NCBI GenBank assembly: GCA_015179125.1
Contig: WHVA01000121.1
Span: 124,001-188,000 of the forward strand
Source: Gautieria morchelliformis
Lineage: Eukaryota > Basidiomycota > Agaricomycetes > Gomphales > Gomphaceae
Length of the DNA stretch: 64,000 bases
Direction: 5' to 3'
Shown here: positions 43,412-54,588 of the stretch, in pieces
Layout of the letters: the number at the start of each line of letters is the position of its first letter
Position numbering within the stretch: the stretch's first letter is position 1
Position numbers and translations under genes: made by a program
The notes under the pieces: model-generated
The model's input: only the letters and a program-made list of their open reading frames with translations
Told to the model about the DNA's origin: nothing
Databases searched by the model: none

Positions 43412-43812
43412 TGTGAGGGCAACACTAATGACGAAGCCACAACCAAAGATACTCAAGGAGATAAGAGCCGATACTAGGACAATGACCAACTGTGTAGTGG
43501 GTATCCTCAGTTTATAACTCTACCAACAATAGATACATGGGGACTTGCCTGTGTAGTGGGTATCCTCAGAGATCAAGCTGAGGAAACGCCACCACACGGG
43601 CTACAGTCTTATAGCGCTGGCAAGGCTTACGGAGATGGAAACTTGTAGAAGGTTACGGAAAGTGACGGAAAGTGACATGTGACAGAAAGTGACATGTGAC
43701 AGAAAGTGACATGTGACAGAAGGTGACGGAAGGTTATGGAAACTGACGGAAGGTGACGGAAACTCATGGAAGGAAATAGAAACTTGTGGAAGGAAACACG
43801 TGAACCCTGACA
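43412..43812 (-). repeat. G1 3' LTR
   Basis: 401 bp, TGTGAGGGC...CCCTGACA on the plus strand. It is a direct repeat of 49599-50007, with several substitutions and an 8-9 bp indel near 43628. Confidence 0.93.
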
Positions 43813-44461
43813 TCACCCCCCTCTCAATGCTTGTCGTCCCGACAAGCACAGCTGCCACCTAGCCCCCAACATCCACCGAGACATCGTTTCCAAGTATGCC
43901 ACAGGCGGGACCACCATCTCTCCTGACCCTTCCCTTCCTGGTAATGCAGGTCAATGATGAGCTCAGGGGGATTGGGGTCCATGGGCAAGTGCGGCCCTCG
44001 GAACCTTGCTCGACGTATTCGCTCTCCTGCCATGTTACGGAAACGTCGCCCCACCCAGCCTTGAAAGTGTAGGGGGTTCCACACGGGGGGGTTCCATCAT
44101 TGAGGAAGACAGGGTCGCCGATGTAGTACGTGTTCTCTCGTCTGTGTCAGGGTCTGAGGAATGCGAGTGCAGGGCGAGTGGGCGCCTGACTCTTCGCTGG
44201 TGTGAGGTCCTCAGAGCTCACGGACCACTTTGAAGACCATGCGATGTCGAGATCACGGCAGTCAAGCATCCTTTGTAGCTTGGCTTCACTGGCTGCTCTG
44301 GATGACGAGAAGCCGGAGAAGTGCAGGAGGGTGGGATCGACACGTGACATGTTTGGCAGGTCGGAGAGGTTTTGGGTGAAGCTGGGGAGGGCAACAAGCT
44401 CAATGGCGGGCGAGGACATGGTTGATGGATGTGGTGGGGTCGATGCAGTGGAAGCGAGCGG
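43813..44461. other. G1 3' untranslated interior
   Basis: About 650 bp between the end of the G1 coding region and its 3' LTR. Small ORFs here show no retroelement domains. Confidence 0.45.
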
Positions 44462-47400
44462 TCACAGGTGGAGAGGGGATATATAGCTTATCGGAATGAA
44501 TTGGTTAGGCGGAGGCCGATATCGCTTATCTTTGGGGTCCTGGACCCTTGACATTATGAGTAGAAGCCCTGCCTGCTGTCCAGTCGAAGAGAGTTTGCCT
44601 GGAAGGTTCTGTGAAGTTCTGAAATCTCTGGAAAGGGGGGACATGTATGTGGCTGCTGAGATACGCTGAGGTGCCTCTGGGTTCTGCCGGTGAAATTCCT
44701 TAATGAGTCGCTTTGCCCCAGAGACATCTTTTGCTGGTAGCCAGAGATCGTCGGCAGCTCCATAGCCCTTCCAGCGCACGAGATACTCCAACCTTCCACG
44801 GAACATCCTGCTGTCTAGAATCCTTTCAACTTCATATTCTTCGGCTCCATCCCGTATGACAGGGGGGGTGGTGGAGGGGCATGACGTTCAAGAATTGGGT
44901 CATCTTCATATGGCCGAAGCAGGACGACAGAGAACACTGGATGTGTGCGACCAAAGGATGCAGGAAGATTTAGACCATAGGCATTTCGTGAGACCACCTT
45001 ATTAACCGTGTAGGGACCTAGCCACTTGTGGTCTAGCTTCTTCATTGGGCGAGTGGTTGTGATGTTTTGTGCATTGAGCCAGACCTTGTCACCAAGCTTA
45101 TAAACTGGGGCTGCTTTATGGTGCACGTCATAGAAGCTGCCATGTCCTCTGCTGCCTTGGACAGGGCTGAACGAGCTTCTCTCGTGGCCGCTTCCATCCG
45201 CGTTGTGAACTCATCCAGGGCCTCGAGTCGAGTTTCCCGGACTGGTTCCAGTCCCAGCCTTGGATGTTGGCCACTGTCCAACATGAAGGGTGTAGTCTGG
45301 GTTGAGGCATGGATTCGGTTGTTATAGGCAAACTCGGCCAAGGATATCCATTCGAACCAATCATCCTGACGCTGGTTGATGATAGTCGAAGGTATTGCTC
45401 AATCTCCTGATTAACCCTTTCAGTCTGTCCATCAGTTTGGGGGTGATAAGCAGTAGAGGCAGCGACTTTGACACCAAGAAGTTTGTTCAGTTCACGCATG
45501 AACTGGGAGATGAACTGTGTGCCTCGATCACTGATGATTTCTTCAGGGAGCCCATGAAGTTTCCAAACATGATCACGGAAGAGTCGGGCAACTCCCACTG
45601 AAGTTACATCTGAAGTGGTGGGAATGACATGTGCACGCTTTGAGAGGCGATCGACAACAACAAGGAGAGCATCATAGCCATGACTGGTAGGCAGTTCTAC
45701 AATCAAGTCAACAGACATAACCTGCCATCTACGGTCTGGGATACGGTTTGGTAGAAGCTTGCCAATGGGAGAAGCAGGGAAGGTTTTTGTCCGGTTGCAC
45801 AGGTCACAGGCCTTCACATATTTTGCAATGTAACGTCCCATCCCAGGCCACCAGTAACTCCGAGCAACTAGTTCAGTGGTTCTCCAACGACCAGGGTGAC
45901 CGGTGAGAGGCATGTCATGGTGCGCTTTCACTATGTCATGTCGTAGTTTTGCATCAAGCGGCACGTACACTTTGTTGTGATAGAGGACAAGCCCATCCTG
46001 TTCAGACCACTCTTCTCCTCGTAAATTGCCAGAGGAGCCCAGTTCTTTGAGAGCCTTGACAACCTTTTCATCCCGGTCTACACAGTTCCTTACTCGATTG
46101 AGGAAAGCATCACCTTCACCTGGGACTAACTGCGCACCAGCCTCTGGGGGATTCGCCTTGATGTGGAACAAGTCAGGGGTAAGTAAGACTTGATTTTGGT
46201 TGTCTTCCTCCCCCCGCTTATGATCCACGCGTCGTGAGAGTGCATCAGGCTTGGCTGAATGACGACCAGGACGATGGATCAGCTCAAAATCAAAGCGAGA
46301 GAGGTAGAGTGACCAGCGTGCTTGACGACGGTTCAGGTTTTGTGCAGTGCGGAAGTAGGTGAGATTCTGATGGTCATTGAGAATCTCAATCTTGTGCTTC
46401 GTTCCCTCTAAGATGTGGCGCCATTCCTCTAATCCCCGAATCACAGAAAGAAGCTCCTTGTCATGGATGGCATAGTTGCGTTCAGCATCATTGAGGCTTT
46501 TGGAGACAAACCCCACAGGCCGCCATTTGCCATCATCACATAGCTGGGACAGTACTGCTCCTGTGGCATAGGCTGAGGCATCTGTTTCAAGACGGAAATG
46601 TTTGTCTTGATCAGGGAGGACAAGGATCGGTGTTGAGGTGATGAGGAGTTTGAGCTTGTCAAAGGACGCTTGCTCTGGGCCATTTGGATCCCAAGACCAT
46701 TGGGCATCCTGTTTTGTCAACTGGTTGAGGGGCTTTGCAATGTGTGAGAAGTCTTCCACAAATCTACGGTAGAAGTTGATGAAACCAAGGAATGATTTGA
46801 CTTCAGTGACGTTACGTGGTATTGGCCAGTCCCGCACCCCTGCAACCTTGACTGGGTCCATGGCAACCTGTCCTTGAGAGAGGATGAGGCCGAGATACTC
46901 CACCTCTAGTTGCTCAAATAGGCATTTTTCAGGTTTGAGGTACAGGTTGTTGGCCCGGAGGATTTCAAGGACACGTCGTACAATCCTACGATGTTCTTCA
47001 AGCGACTCTGTGAAGATGAGAATGTCGTCCATGAACACCACCACAACCCCTTCATCGATGAGACTCTTGAAGATGTCATTCATCATCGTCTGGAAGGTTG
47101 CTGGGCTGTTCGTGAGTCCAAAGAACATGACTAGAGGTTCATACAGGCCCCTATTTGTCCGAAAGGCTGCCTTCCACTCATCTCCCTCTTTTATGCGTAC
47201 ATTATTATATCCCCAGCGAATGTCAAGCTTTGTGAAGTATTTAGCCCTTCCAGCAGCAATCTTATTCATGATGTCTGGAACAAGGGGCAAAGGATAGGCA
47301 TTCTTGATTGTTATATCATTGAGCTTCCGGTAGTCTTGCACAAATCTAAGACTGCCGTCCTTTTTCTTCACAAAGAAGACTGGAGATGCCATAGGTGACT

Positions 47401-48420
47401 TGGAGGACGGATACGATGGCTCTTCAGGTTCTCCTCAAGGAAGTTATCCAGTTCCCTTTGCTCAACCGGTGACATTGGGTAAACCTTTGTGCTGAAGGGT
47501 TGTGCACCTGGAGTGAGCTCAATTGCATGGTCCCAGGGCTTTCGAGGAGGCAGTTGGTCAAATGACTCCTTAGAAAACACATCCTTGAACTCCTGGTATG
47601 GTTTAGGGACAAGGTCCTCGAAGGATCTGACTGGTGCAGACTTGCTGGCCCGTTCAGCAAGCTGTTGGGAGACAGTCCGGCCTGCGCCAATCATTTCAGG
47701 ACTCTCATTCACAAAGATGACAAAGGTCCTGTCTCCTTCCTCAAGTAGGGAGCGGGTGTGCTGTATGGGAACCTCCTCTTGATTTACACTCTCTTCTGGA
47801 ACAGTTTCGACTGTGGGCCCTCTGACAACAGGTCTGCCCCCACATGACTTGGGACAGCGTGTCATCTTCACATCTCCTGTACGCCAGTCAACTTCTGGGT
47901 TGTGTTCAACAAGCCATGTGTGACCAAGAATGATGGCAAGTCGTCCAAGGCTCGTGACAGAGAATGTGGCACGTTCCGTATGATCCCCAAAGGTGCAAAT
48001 GAGGTCGACTTCTTCCTTGATTGAGCCAGCCTCATTTGGGGTACCATCAATATTGTAGACGGGGATGGCACGGGGTAGGGGACGGGTCCGAAGCCTGTGT
48101 TCCCTCACAAACTCCACATCGATGAACATCCCTGTAGCACCACTGTCAAGGAGGGAGTCAATTGCAAGTGGATGCCCTGTGTCAACGGAGTGGACCTTGA
48201 GAGGTACTTTGGTGCATCGGCGGAGGTCAGCAGTACGGACATATAGAGGGACTGGAAGGTTTGCATTAGCAACTGGAGCGATGGGTTGGGTTTTTGGCAT
48301 GGCTGGTTTGGTTTCAGTTCGATCAGGGATAGGAGAAGGATGCATCATATCGCCTGTGATCCCTATTGTACATGTTTCGAGAACTGAAAACCGATTCGTC
48401 GAGCGGGGCATGTCTTTCAC
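44462..48420 (-). pseudogene. G1 pol: protease, RT, RNase H, integrase, chromodomain
   Basis: The order is complete, but single-base losses break it near 47400, 45375, 45138 and 44855. Protease: LLDSGATGMFID. RT: SPVFFVKKKDGSLRFVQDY and the catalytic FMDD. RNase H: LETDASAYATGAVL. Integrase zinc part: HHDMPLTGHPG and CDLCNRTK. Integrase core: MSVDLIVELP, SDRGTQFISQF, QTDGQTERVNQEIE. Then comes a GPY/F-like C-terminus (KLDHKWLGPYTV). The chromodomain around YLVRWKGYGAADDLWLP presumably steers integration to heterochromatin. Each shift is bridged by obvious homology in the next frame, as comparison with the G2 copies confirms. Confidence 0.9.
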
Positions 48421-48431
48421 CGCTGACTGGC

Positions 48432-49538
48432 CTAAAAACCCTTTCCTTCCTCTTGGACAGGGGCTTCCACCTTCTCTTTGCGTTCCTCTATCGCCGCTGC
48501 TACAGATTTAGAGACAATTGCTGCAATGTCTGCCTCTGTGAGGTTTGCACGGATTCGTGGCTTGCGAGGTTCAGGACAGTCTGGTGAAATGTGACCAGGT
48601 CTCTTACAGTTGTAGCAGGTTCGTGTTTCGGTGCGGCGGCGGGATGAGTCAATGTCCATAGGTGTCGCGTTACTGGGTGATGCTGTGGCAACAGGAGCCA
48701 TAGCAGGAGTGTGGAGTGGTCGGGCAGGAGGAGGGCGATTAGGGACATGAGGTGTCTGTGCCTTCCTGACCTCTAACAGACGGCGATGATTGCGGTCAAT
48801 CTGACAGGCTGCTTCCTTCCAGGCTTTGAGGTTGGATGGAAGAAAGGGCTGGGCGTGGATCTTGTCAAGGATACCTGCTGGAAGGCCACGAGCATAGGCA
48901 TCCTCGAGTGCCTCATCATTAAAGCCTGTCCTGCCTGCCAGGATCTCAAATTGAGCCGTGTATTCATCTGCCGACATTCCTGACGCCATCCTAAGGTCAT
49001 GCAGCTTAGTGCGAGCCGTTCTGGCACGATCTGGGTCACCAAAGGCCTCCTCCACACGTTTAATAAACCCCTCCAGAGTGGATATAGAGGAGGTGCCATC
49101 AATGACAGCCTGTGTCTCGTTGTGTGCCCATATCTCCGCAGAGCCTCCCGTCATGAAGGAAAGAGCGTATAGGATCTTTGTGCGTTCATCTGGGAAGGAT
49201 GCTGGCTGGACAGCGATGGACAACTTGATAGACCTGATAAACCCTTCAGTCTCTGCACGGTCTCCATTGAACTTCTCCGGTTCTGCTGCTTTGATAGAGC
49301 GAGTAGATGGAGGGACACTGTGAGGTACTGAGGGCGCAAGGGCTTGAGCAGCAGCAACAGCAGCGTTGGTGGCAGCATTGGCTAAGTGGTCGTGAACGTT
49401 AGCAATCTGATTGTGCAGTTCCTGATTCTGCAGTTGAAGTTGCTGCAACTGCTGTGCTTGGCTGGAAAGGAGGCCTCGAAGAAATGGCCCATGGTCACCC
49501 AGGGCGTCCCAGTATGCGTCTGGGAGTTGGTCTGCCAT
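48432..49538 (-). CDS. G1 gag
   Basis: An open frame from the ATG at 49538 (MADQLPDAYWDALG) to the stop at 48432, 368 aa. The longer upstream frame runs into the LTR and is not the start. It has a Gln/Asn-rich N-terminal helix, the retrotransposon Gag capsid-like region (SIKAAEPEKFNGDRAETEGFI through WKEAACQIDRNHRRL) and a CCHC zinc knuckle (CYNCKRPGHISPDC). The stop falls 12 nt before the first codon of the open pol frame. Confidence 0.88.
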   Translation of the reverse strand: MADQLPDAYWDALGDHGPFLRGLLSSQAQQLQQLQLQNQELHNQIANVHDHLANAATNAAVAAAQALAPSVPHSVPPSTRSIKAAEPEKFNGDRAETEGFIRSIKLSIAVQPASFPDERTKILYALSFMTGGSAEIWAHNETQAVIDGTSSISTLEGFIKRVEEAFGDPDRARTARTKLHDLRMASGMSADEYTAQFEILAGRTGFNDEALEDAYARGLPAGILDKIHAQPFLPSNLKAWKEAACQIDRNHRRLLEVRKAQTPHVPNRPPPARPLHTPAMAPVATASPSNATPMDIDSSRRRTETRTCYNCKRPGHISPDCPEPRKPRIRANLTEADIAAIVSKSVAAAIEERKEKVEAPVQEEGKGF

Positions 49539-49586
49539 AGGCTGAGATGAAGGCTGGTTAAGAAAAGTGTGTGGGGTCGTCCTATG

Positions 49587-49596
49587 AGCTTGATCT
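49587..49596 (-). other. G1 self-primer binding site
   Basis: Two bases after the 5' LTR, the element strand reads AGATCAAGCT. This is the exact complement of AGCTTGATCT inside the same LTR (49766-49757). That segment begins 34 nt after a TATAAG box (49800-49795), where transcription would be expected to start. The layout matches Tf1-type self-priming. Confidence 0.65.
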
Positions 49597-49598
49597 TC

Positions 49599-50007
49599 TG
49601 TGAGGGCAACACTAATGACGAAGCCACAACCAAAGATACTCAAGGAGATAAGAGCCGATACTAGGACAATGACCAACTGTGTAGTGGGTATCCTCAGTTT
49701 ATAACTCTACCAACGATAGATACATGGGGACTTGCCTGTGTAGTGGGTATCCTCAGAGATCAAGCTGAGGAAACGCCACCACACGGGCTACAGTCTTATA
49801 GCGCTGGCAAGGCTTACATAATAGGGGAGATGGAAACTTGTAGAAGGTTACGGAAAGTGACGGAAAGTGACATGTGACGGAAAGTGACATGTGATGGAAA
49901 GTGACATGTGACAGAAGGTGACGGAAGGTTATGGAAACTGACGGAAGGTGACGGAAACTCATGGAAGGAAATAGAAACTTGTGGAAGGAAACGCGTGAAC
50001 CCTGACA
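49599..50007 (-). repeat. G1 5' LTR with promoter
   Basis: 409 bp. On the element strand it contains TATAAG (49800-49795) and the predicted RNA 5' end at about 49766. The stretch 49840-49990 is rich in degenerate TGACGGAAAG/GACATGTGA repeats. Confidence 0.92.
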
Positions 50008-50154
50008 CTCACACCTTCACCACACATCAACTGACCACTTCGATGGACAAGCTCACTATTCCCTCATCGATCACAAAATTCAAAATCAACACGAACAACA
50101 TTGGGGTGTTGCTGGAAAGCCGGGTCCATTTCCTGAAATCAAAATTACCCTGAC
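50008..50154. other. 147-bp spacer between gypsy elements
   Basis: It contains an ATG at 50042 followed by MDKLTIPSSITKF and SRVHFLKSKLP, reminiscent of the start of a copia Gag. It is cut by the G2 LTR. This is too short for a firm call. Confidence 0.3.
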
Positions 50155-50638
50155 TGTCAGGGGACACCCTGTTTTCCAGTTCTGACACCACACCAAGTTC
50201 CGACTCCATTTCCGACTCCGCTTCCGGTTCTGATTCCATCTCCGACTCTGCTTTCAGAGATGATTCTGCCTTGAGGAGAACTTCCACAAGTTCTGTTCAC
50301 TTTGCCAATTCCACTCCACTGTCCGACTTCCACTCTCAGAACAGTGTCAGAAGTCAAGCGGCTTGCGTAGTAGGTGGCATCACAGGTTGATCAAGGGTCA
50401 GGGAGGTCAGGGGGATGCAGGGTTGATGGCGAGTGGTGAGTGTTGTCCCTGGCTGCAGAGCATAGTATAATATGGGCTCACTGACATTCGGGGTCCTTAG
50501 GCTTTTCTCTTTGGATTTCCCCTTGTCAGGTGAGAACCCCCTCTCTTGTATACTCTGTTCATTTATACAAACTTTGGATTTCCCATTGTCAGTTGTGTGG
50601 TAGTGTGACCTCCACAACCAGCTAGGGTTGCCCTTACA
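50155..50638 (+). repeat. G2 copy 1 5' LTR
   Basis: TGTCAGGGGACACC...TTGCCCTTACA, 484 bp. It is the same family as 56699-57175, the split LTR 60522-60637/61375-61748, and (inverted) 56124-56613. Confidence 0.93.
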
Positions 50639-51159
50639 GCAGAAAGTCTCTCCACTAGAGGACTGGCAGTTGTACTGCGTGCTGCATTCGCCCTAGGTGC
50701 GTTTGGAATCAGAGATAGCGACTCGGAGATCGCAACCTCTTCCGTGCACACGGCATACGACAGCCCCTATTCCTACATCGAGCTCTTAACACCGAAAATC
50801 CCATCCCATATTTCTCCTTCTGACATGGATCCAGATGATCATCTTTGGAATATGGAGGAGGAATTGACATGGACCCGGATGAAGACCGACGCGATTGAAA
50901 CAGCCTTACAAATGATTTTGGCTAAGTTAGATATTCCACAAAGTGGTGGAAATCCAATGCAGGATGAGTTGGATTTCGGAAAAGCAGAAGTAGTGGAAGA
51001 GAGGAGGTCCACGAAGTTGGAAAAGGTCAAACCCGCAACTCTGGCAGACTTTGACGGAGATCGGGAAAAGGGATGTGCATTCTTCAACACATGCAGCATC
51101 TACTTCGCAATTGTCAGAGACCTCTTTCCAAATGACCGGGCTTGGATTCACTGGGCATT

Positions 51160-52753
51160 TGTCAAGATTGGATTTTGGGCGTTAATATCGCATGTTAGTG
51201 GCAAATGCCTGAATAGCATGTGCGATCTAGCGAATCGCCCAGCGAACAGTACCGAAGAGGTAAGGGTTAAGAAGTAAGAGGGTTACTCGAAAGGAATTCG
51301 CCCTGATCCACAGTCATAGCGAAATAGCCCGTGGCACTTGACGATGTAACGTGCAAGGTGTCATGGAAAGGTTGTCTAAGTAGCGACAATCCTTTCGCCG
51401 GCGAAGGCACTCCTTCAGAGCCCTTCGCTGACAGCACAGAAAATAACTCGAAGGCTAAGGTAATGAAGATGAAGTATGAGAACTCACCAGTGATGCCTAA
51501 GTCCTCTTCTGGTCGAAGATAGAAATCTACAGGAGAAGGCTCGAGACGATGATCACAGCGAGGTCAAGTTTGCACAAGATGGACGTATGATAATTAAACT
51601 GGAGAATATACATGTGAATGTAGACTACTTATACCAAATGCTCATATGGTGCTAGCGAATAGGAAAGAGGCCATCTGGAGTCAGGGTTGGATAGGGGTGT
51701 GCAGTCAGGATACATAATAGATGAAATAGACATACAATAGAATGGAAGAGGGGTGCAAACATGAAATGACAGAGAGGAAAGAGGGCGAAGGCCCCTATGT
51801 ACGAAAACACACCTTGGGACCTGCATATACACCACCCTGCACAAACTCTTCGTCTGCTGGGTTGATCCCACATGACCTACGGGTAGGATGCCCCACGAAT
51901 GCATTCTGGCCATAGGAACACCCAAAAGGGGTTGAGTTGAGAAGATGATGGGACCAGTGATGAACCATAAATCCAGGTAAAGGATGTCGATCGTGTTTGA
52001 TGGCGTGCCTGCTGGTGAATGATACGAGTAGCGAATGGTCATATGGCGAATGTGGTGAATAGCGAATGGAGCGAGGAGTGAATGGAGCAAAGACCAGCAA
52101 ACATGGAAGAGTGGTGAAAGGGAACACAGGGATAGCTGGGTACAAGAAATAAACGAGTCATGACAGCCTGCACCTCCTTGCAATTCATGATAGGACCAGT
52201 GATGAACCATCAATCCAGGTAAAGGATGTTGATCGTGTTTGATGGCATGGCTACTGGCAAATGATGCGAGTAGCGAATGGTCATTTGGCGAATGTGGCGA
52301 ATAGTGAATGGAGCAAGGATTGAATGGAGCGAAGCTGAGCGAACATGGAAGAGTGGTGGTGAAAGGGAAAACAGGGATAGCTGGATACAAGAAATGAATG
52401 GGTCATGACAACTGTGTAGTGAAAACTTCAGCGAAGCTAATTCGTCCTGCCCTGCAGTGGTACGAGTCCCATTGAGTCCAACCTGCACGGAGGCTGCGAC
52501 TGACACTATCTGAATGCATCCTGAGCATGTGGGTCTGTCATGGAGTGGGAGTTTAACAGATGATGGGGTCTGTGATGGATGAGGGCCCCAACACCTGGCG
52601 TCCTGGCAGGAATGATGCGAATAGCGAATGCGAAAGCAGTATGGCGACGAATATTTTGGCAAGATATTTGCTGGTTCGGGAAGCCGTTCACTGGTTCAGG
52701 AGGTCATTCGCTGTGTTCTGAGAAATGATTCGCAGAATAAACGAATCATGACA
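51160..52753. mobile_element. 1594-bp solo LTR with internal duplication
   Basis: Bounded by TGTCA...TGACA and flanked by the 5-bp duplication GCATT (51155-51159 and 52754-52758). It cleanly interrupts the G2 copy 1 gag, as comparison with copy 2 shows. It has no protein domains. Segments around 51950-52165 and 52195-52410 are tandem variants of one ~245-bp unit (ACCAGTGATGAACCAT...). A 110-bp piece of the same family recurs at 56014-56123. Confidence 0.85.
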
Positions 52754-54220
52754 GCATTGTCCTTTTTCAAGTCAGACTAGGCAGCCCGTTTTGCAAACAA
52801 GGTGATCCGACAGGAAGCAAAGGGCAAGGGGAACTACTTCCGGACTGGGACGCCTTCGAGAAAACATTTTCCAACCAGTTCTGCCTGAAAAACAAACAGC
52901 TCACAGCCCTTACGAAGCTTGAGGGGACCAGCTGGTACCAGGCCAAGGCTCCAGTTGATGACTACATCGATCACTTCCAGGAGCTCATCGACCTTGCGGG
53001 GTATGACGATGATAAGATGATCATCATTAAATTCTGATGAGGACTATATCCGACATTCCAGAACCAAGTCGCACTGCTTGGGGATGGAGCTCTGGATTTC
53101 GATGACCCAGAAGAGTGGTACCAAGCCGCGCAAAGGGTGTCCCGAAACAGGGAAGAAAATGAGGCCTTTGTGGAGACAAACTGGAACATGACACGCAGTT
53201 CCACTCATCTTACTCCACCTGTGCTGAAACCCGGAAGTGTATTCATTCCGACACAGAAAATATTTCCGATGGTTGCTCCACCTGCCCCTACTAGGAACCC
53301 TAGCCCCCCTCCCTCAAAGAGTGGCCCCACCCTGATGGATGTTGACCGCATGCGTGGAAAAGGCAATGGAACCGTCACCTGCTTCCAATGCCGACAGCCA
53401 GGCCACTATGCCCAAGAGTGCCCTCAGGCTTTCAACATCTGGTTTATGACCACAGAGGAGAAACTCGAGCTCCTTCCAGAGTTCCTCGCACTGGCAGACA
53501 TAAGCGGAGTGCCCACTGTGGAAGAAAGTTCCGAAAATGTGGAACATGGTGTGTCGGAAGTGGGAGATGCGTTGGATTTTGTGACGTGCAGTGGGTGAGA
53601 TGTCTGCCCCTGCTGCCTGTACATAACTGGTTTGCCTGTCTTGAAGTAGAGAATGAGAAGTCCCCACTCCCCTCACTTTGTGCAGACGCACCAGATAACG
53701 TCACACAAAAGCTGAATCTGACAGCCTATCTGTCCTGCATCTGCCCTTGGGAAATACGCCTCCCAAATCACTATGTTGTTGCTGCCACCCCTGGCCCCAA
53801 GTCACTGGTCATTAATGTGGAAATCCAGACAACGGAAACAGTGGAAGTCAAATCCAGACCTGCACTTGTCGATTGTGGGGCCACTGGTCAGTTTATGGAC
53901 CGGGACTATGTGGAACGGAACCGACTGACCACACGGAAGTTGCAACGTGCAATCCCAGTATTCAATGTGGATGGAAGCCCCAATGAGGCAGGGTCCCTCA
54001 TGGAGATAGTAGACACAATTCTCTGCTATGATGGACACACTGAACGCACTTCCTTTGCAGTCACCAGCCTGGGGAAGCAAGACATCATCCTTGGATTTAC
54101 CTGGCTGCAGGAGCACAACCTGGAGATCAACTGGCAGACTAGGAAGGTGCTGATGAGTCGATTCCTATCCAGGTGTCACATGTGCCAGTTGGAAGTGCGG
54201 AAGGAGCCCCAGGCACTGGA

Positions 54221-54588
54221 GGCATATAAAAATTTTCTGGTCTGAAAAACTGTTCAAAAAACTGTAACGATATTCCAAATTTTTTTAGAGTTTTTAATTT
54301 GAAAAAACTTTAACAAAATTTTGTGTTTTTGTTAGAGTTTGTTGAGCAAGAAAATGGTAAAAAAGTTTACAGTTTTTCGCACGGTTTTTTATGTCTTTTT
54401 ATAAGTTTCTTTGTGAAAACACAAAGAAACCCATAAAAAACCCTGAAAAAAACTTTGAATTTTTTTACAATTTTCTTGCTCAACAAATTCTAATAAACTA
54501 GTTTTTTTATATAAAAAACACTAAAAATATTTGGAAAATCTTTACAGTTTTTTCAACAGTTTTACAGACAAGAAAACTTTTATATGCC
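54221..54588. mobile_element. AT-rich hairpin MITE in G2 copy 1
   Basis: About 368 bp. The ends GGCATATAAAA(A/G) and TTTTATATGCC pair over roughly 100 bp (left ATTTTCTGGTCTG, right CAGACAAGAAAACTTT), giving an almost complete foldback. It splits the protease/RT linker. A TATA-type target is possible, but the duplication cannot be separated from the repeat ends. Confidence 0.72.

Larger units (their letters stand above)
43412..50007 (-). mobile_element. Gypsy G1: chromodomain Ty3/gypsy retrotransposon, frameshifted
   Basis: 6596 bp on the minus strand. LTRs are 43412..43812 (3') and 49599..50007 (5'). It is a chromovirus, since integrase is followed by a chromodomain. I find no matching 5-bp duplication at its ends (CAACC on the left, CTCAC on the right), and copia-3 does not continue on the right side. 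Therefore the ends have probably been rearranged. Confidence 0.92.

Noticed and set aside
51629-52390. 253-residue ORF in the 1594-bp LTR
   Set aside because: It reads through internal duplications and has no recognisable domain; the sequence is better explained as a solo LTR.
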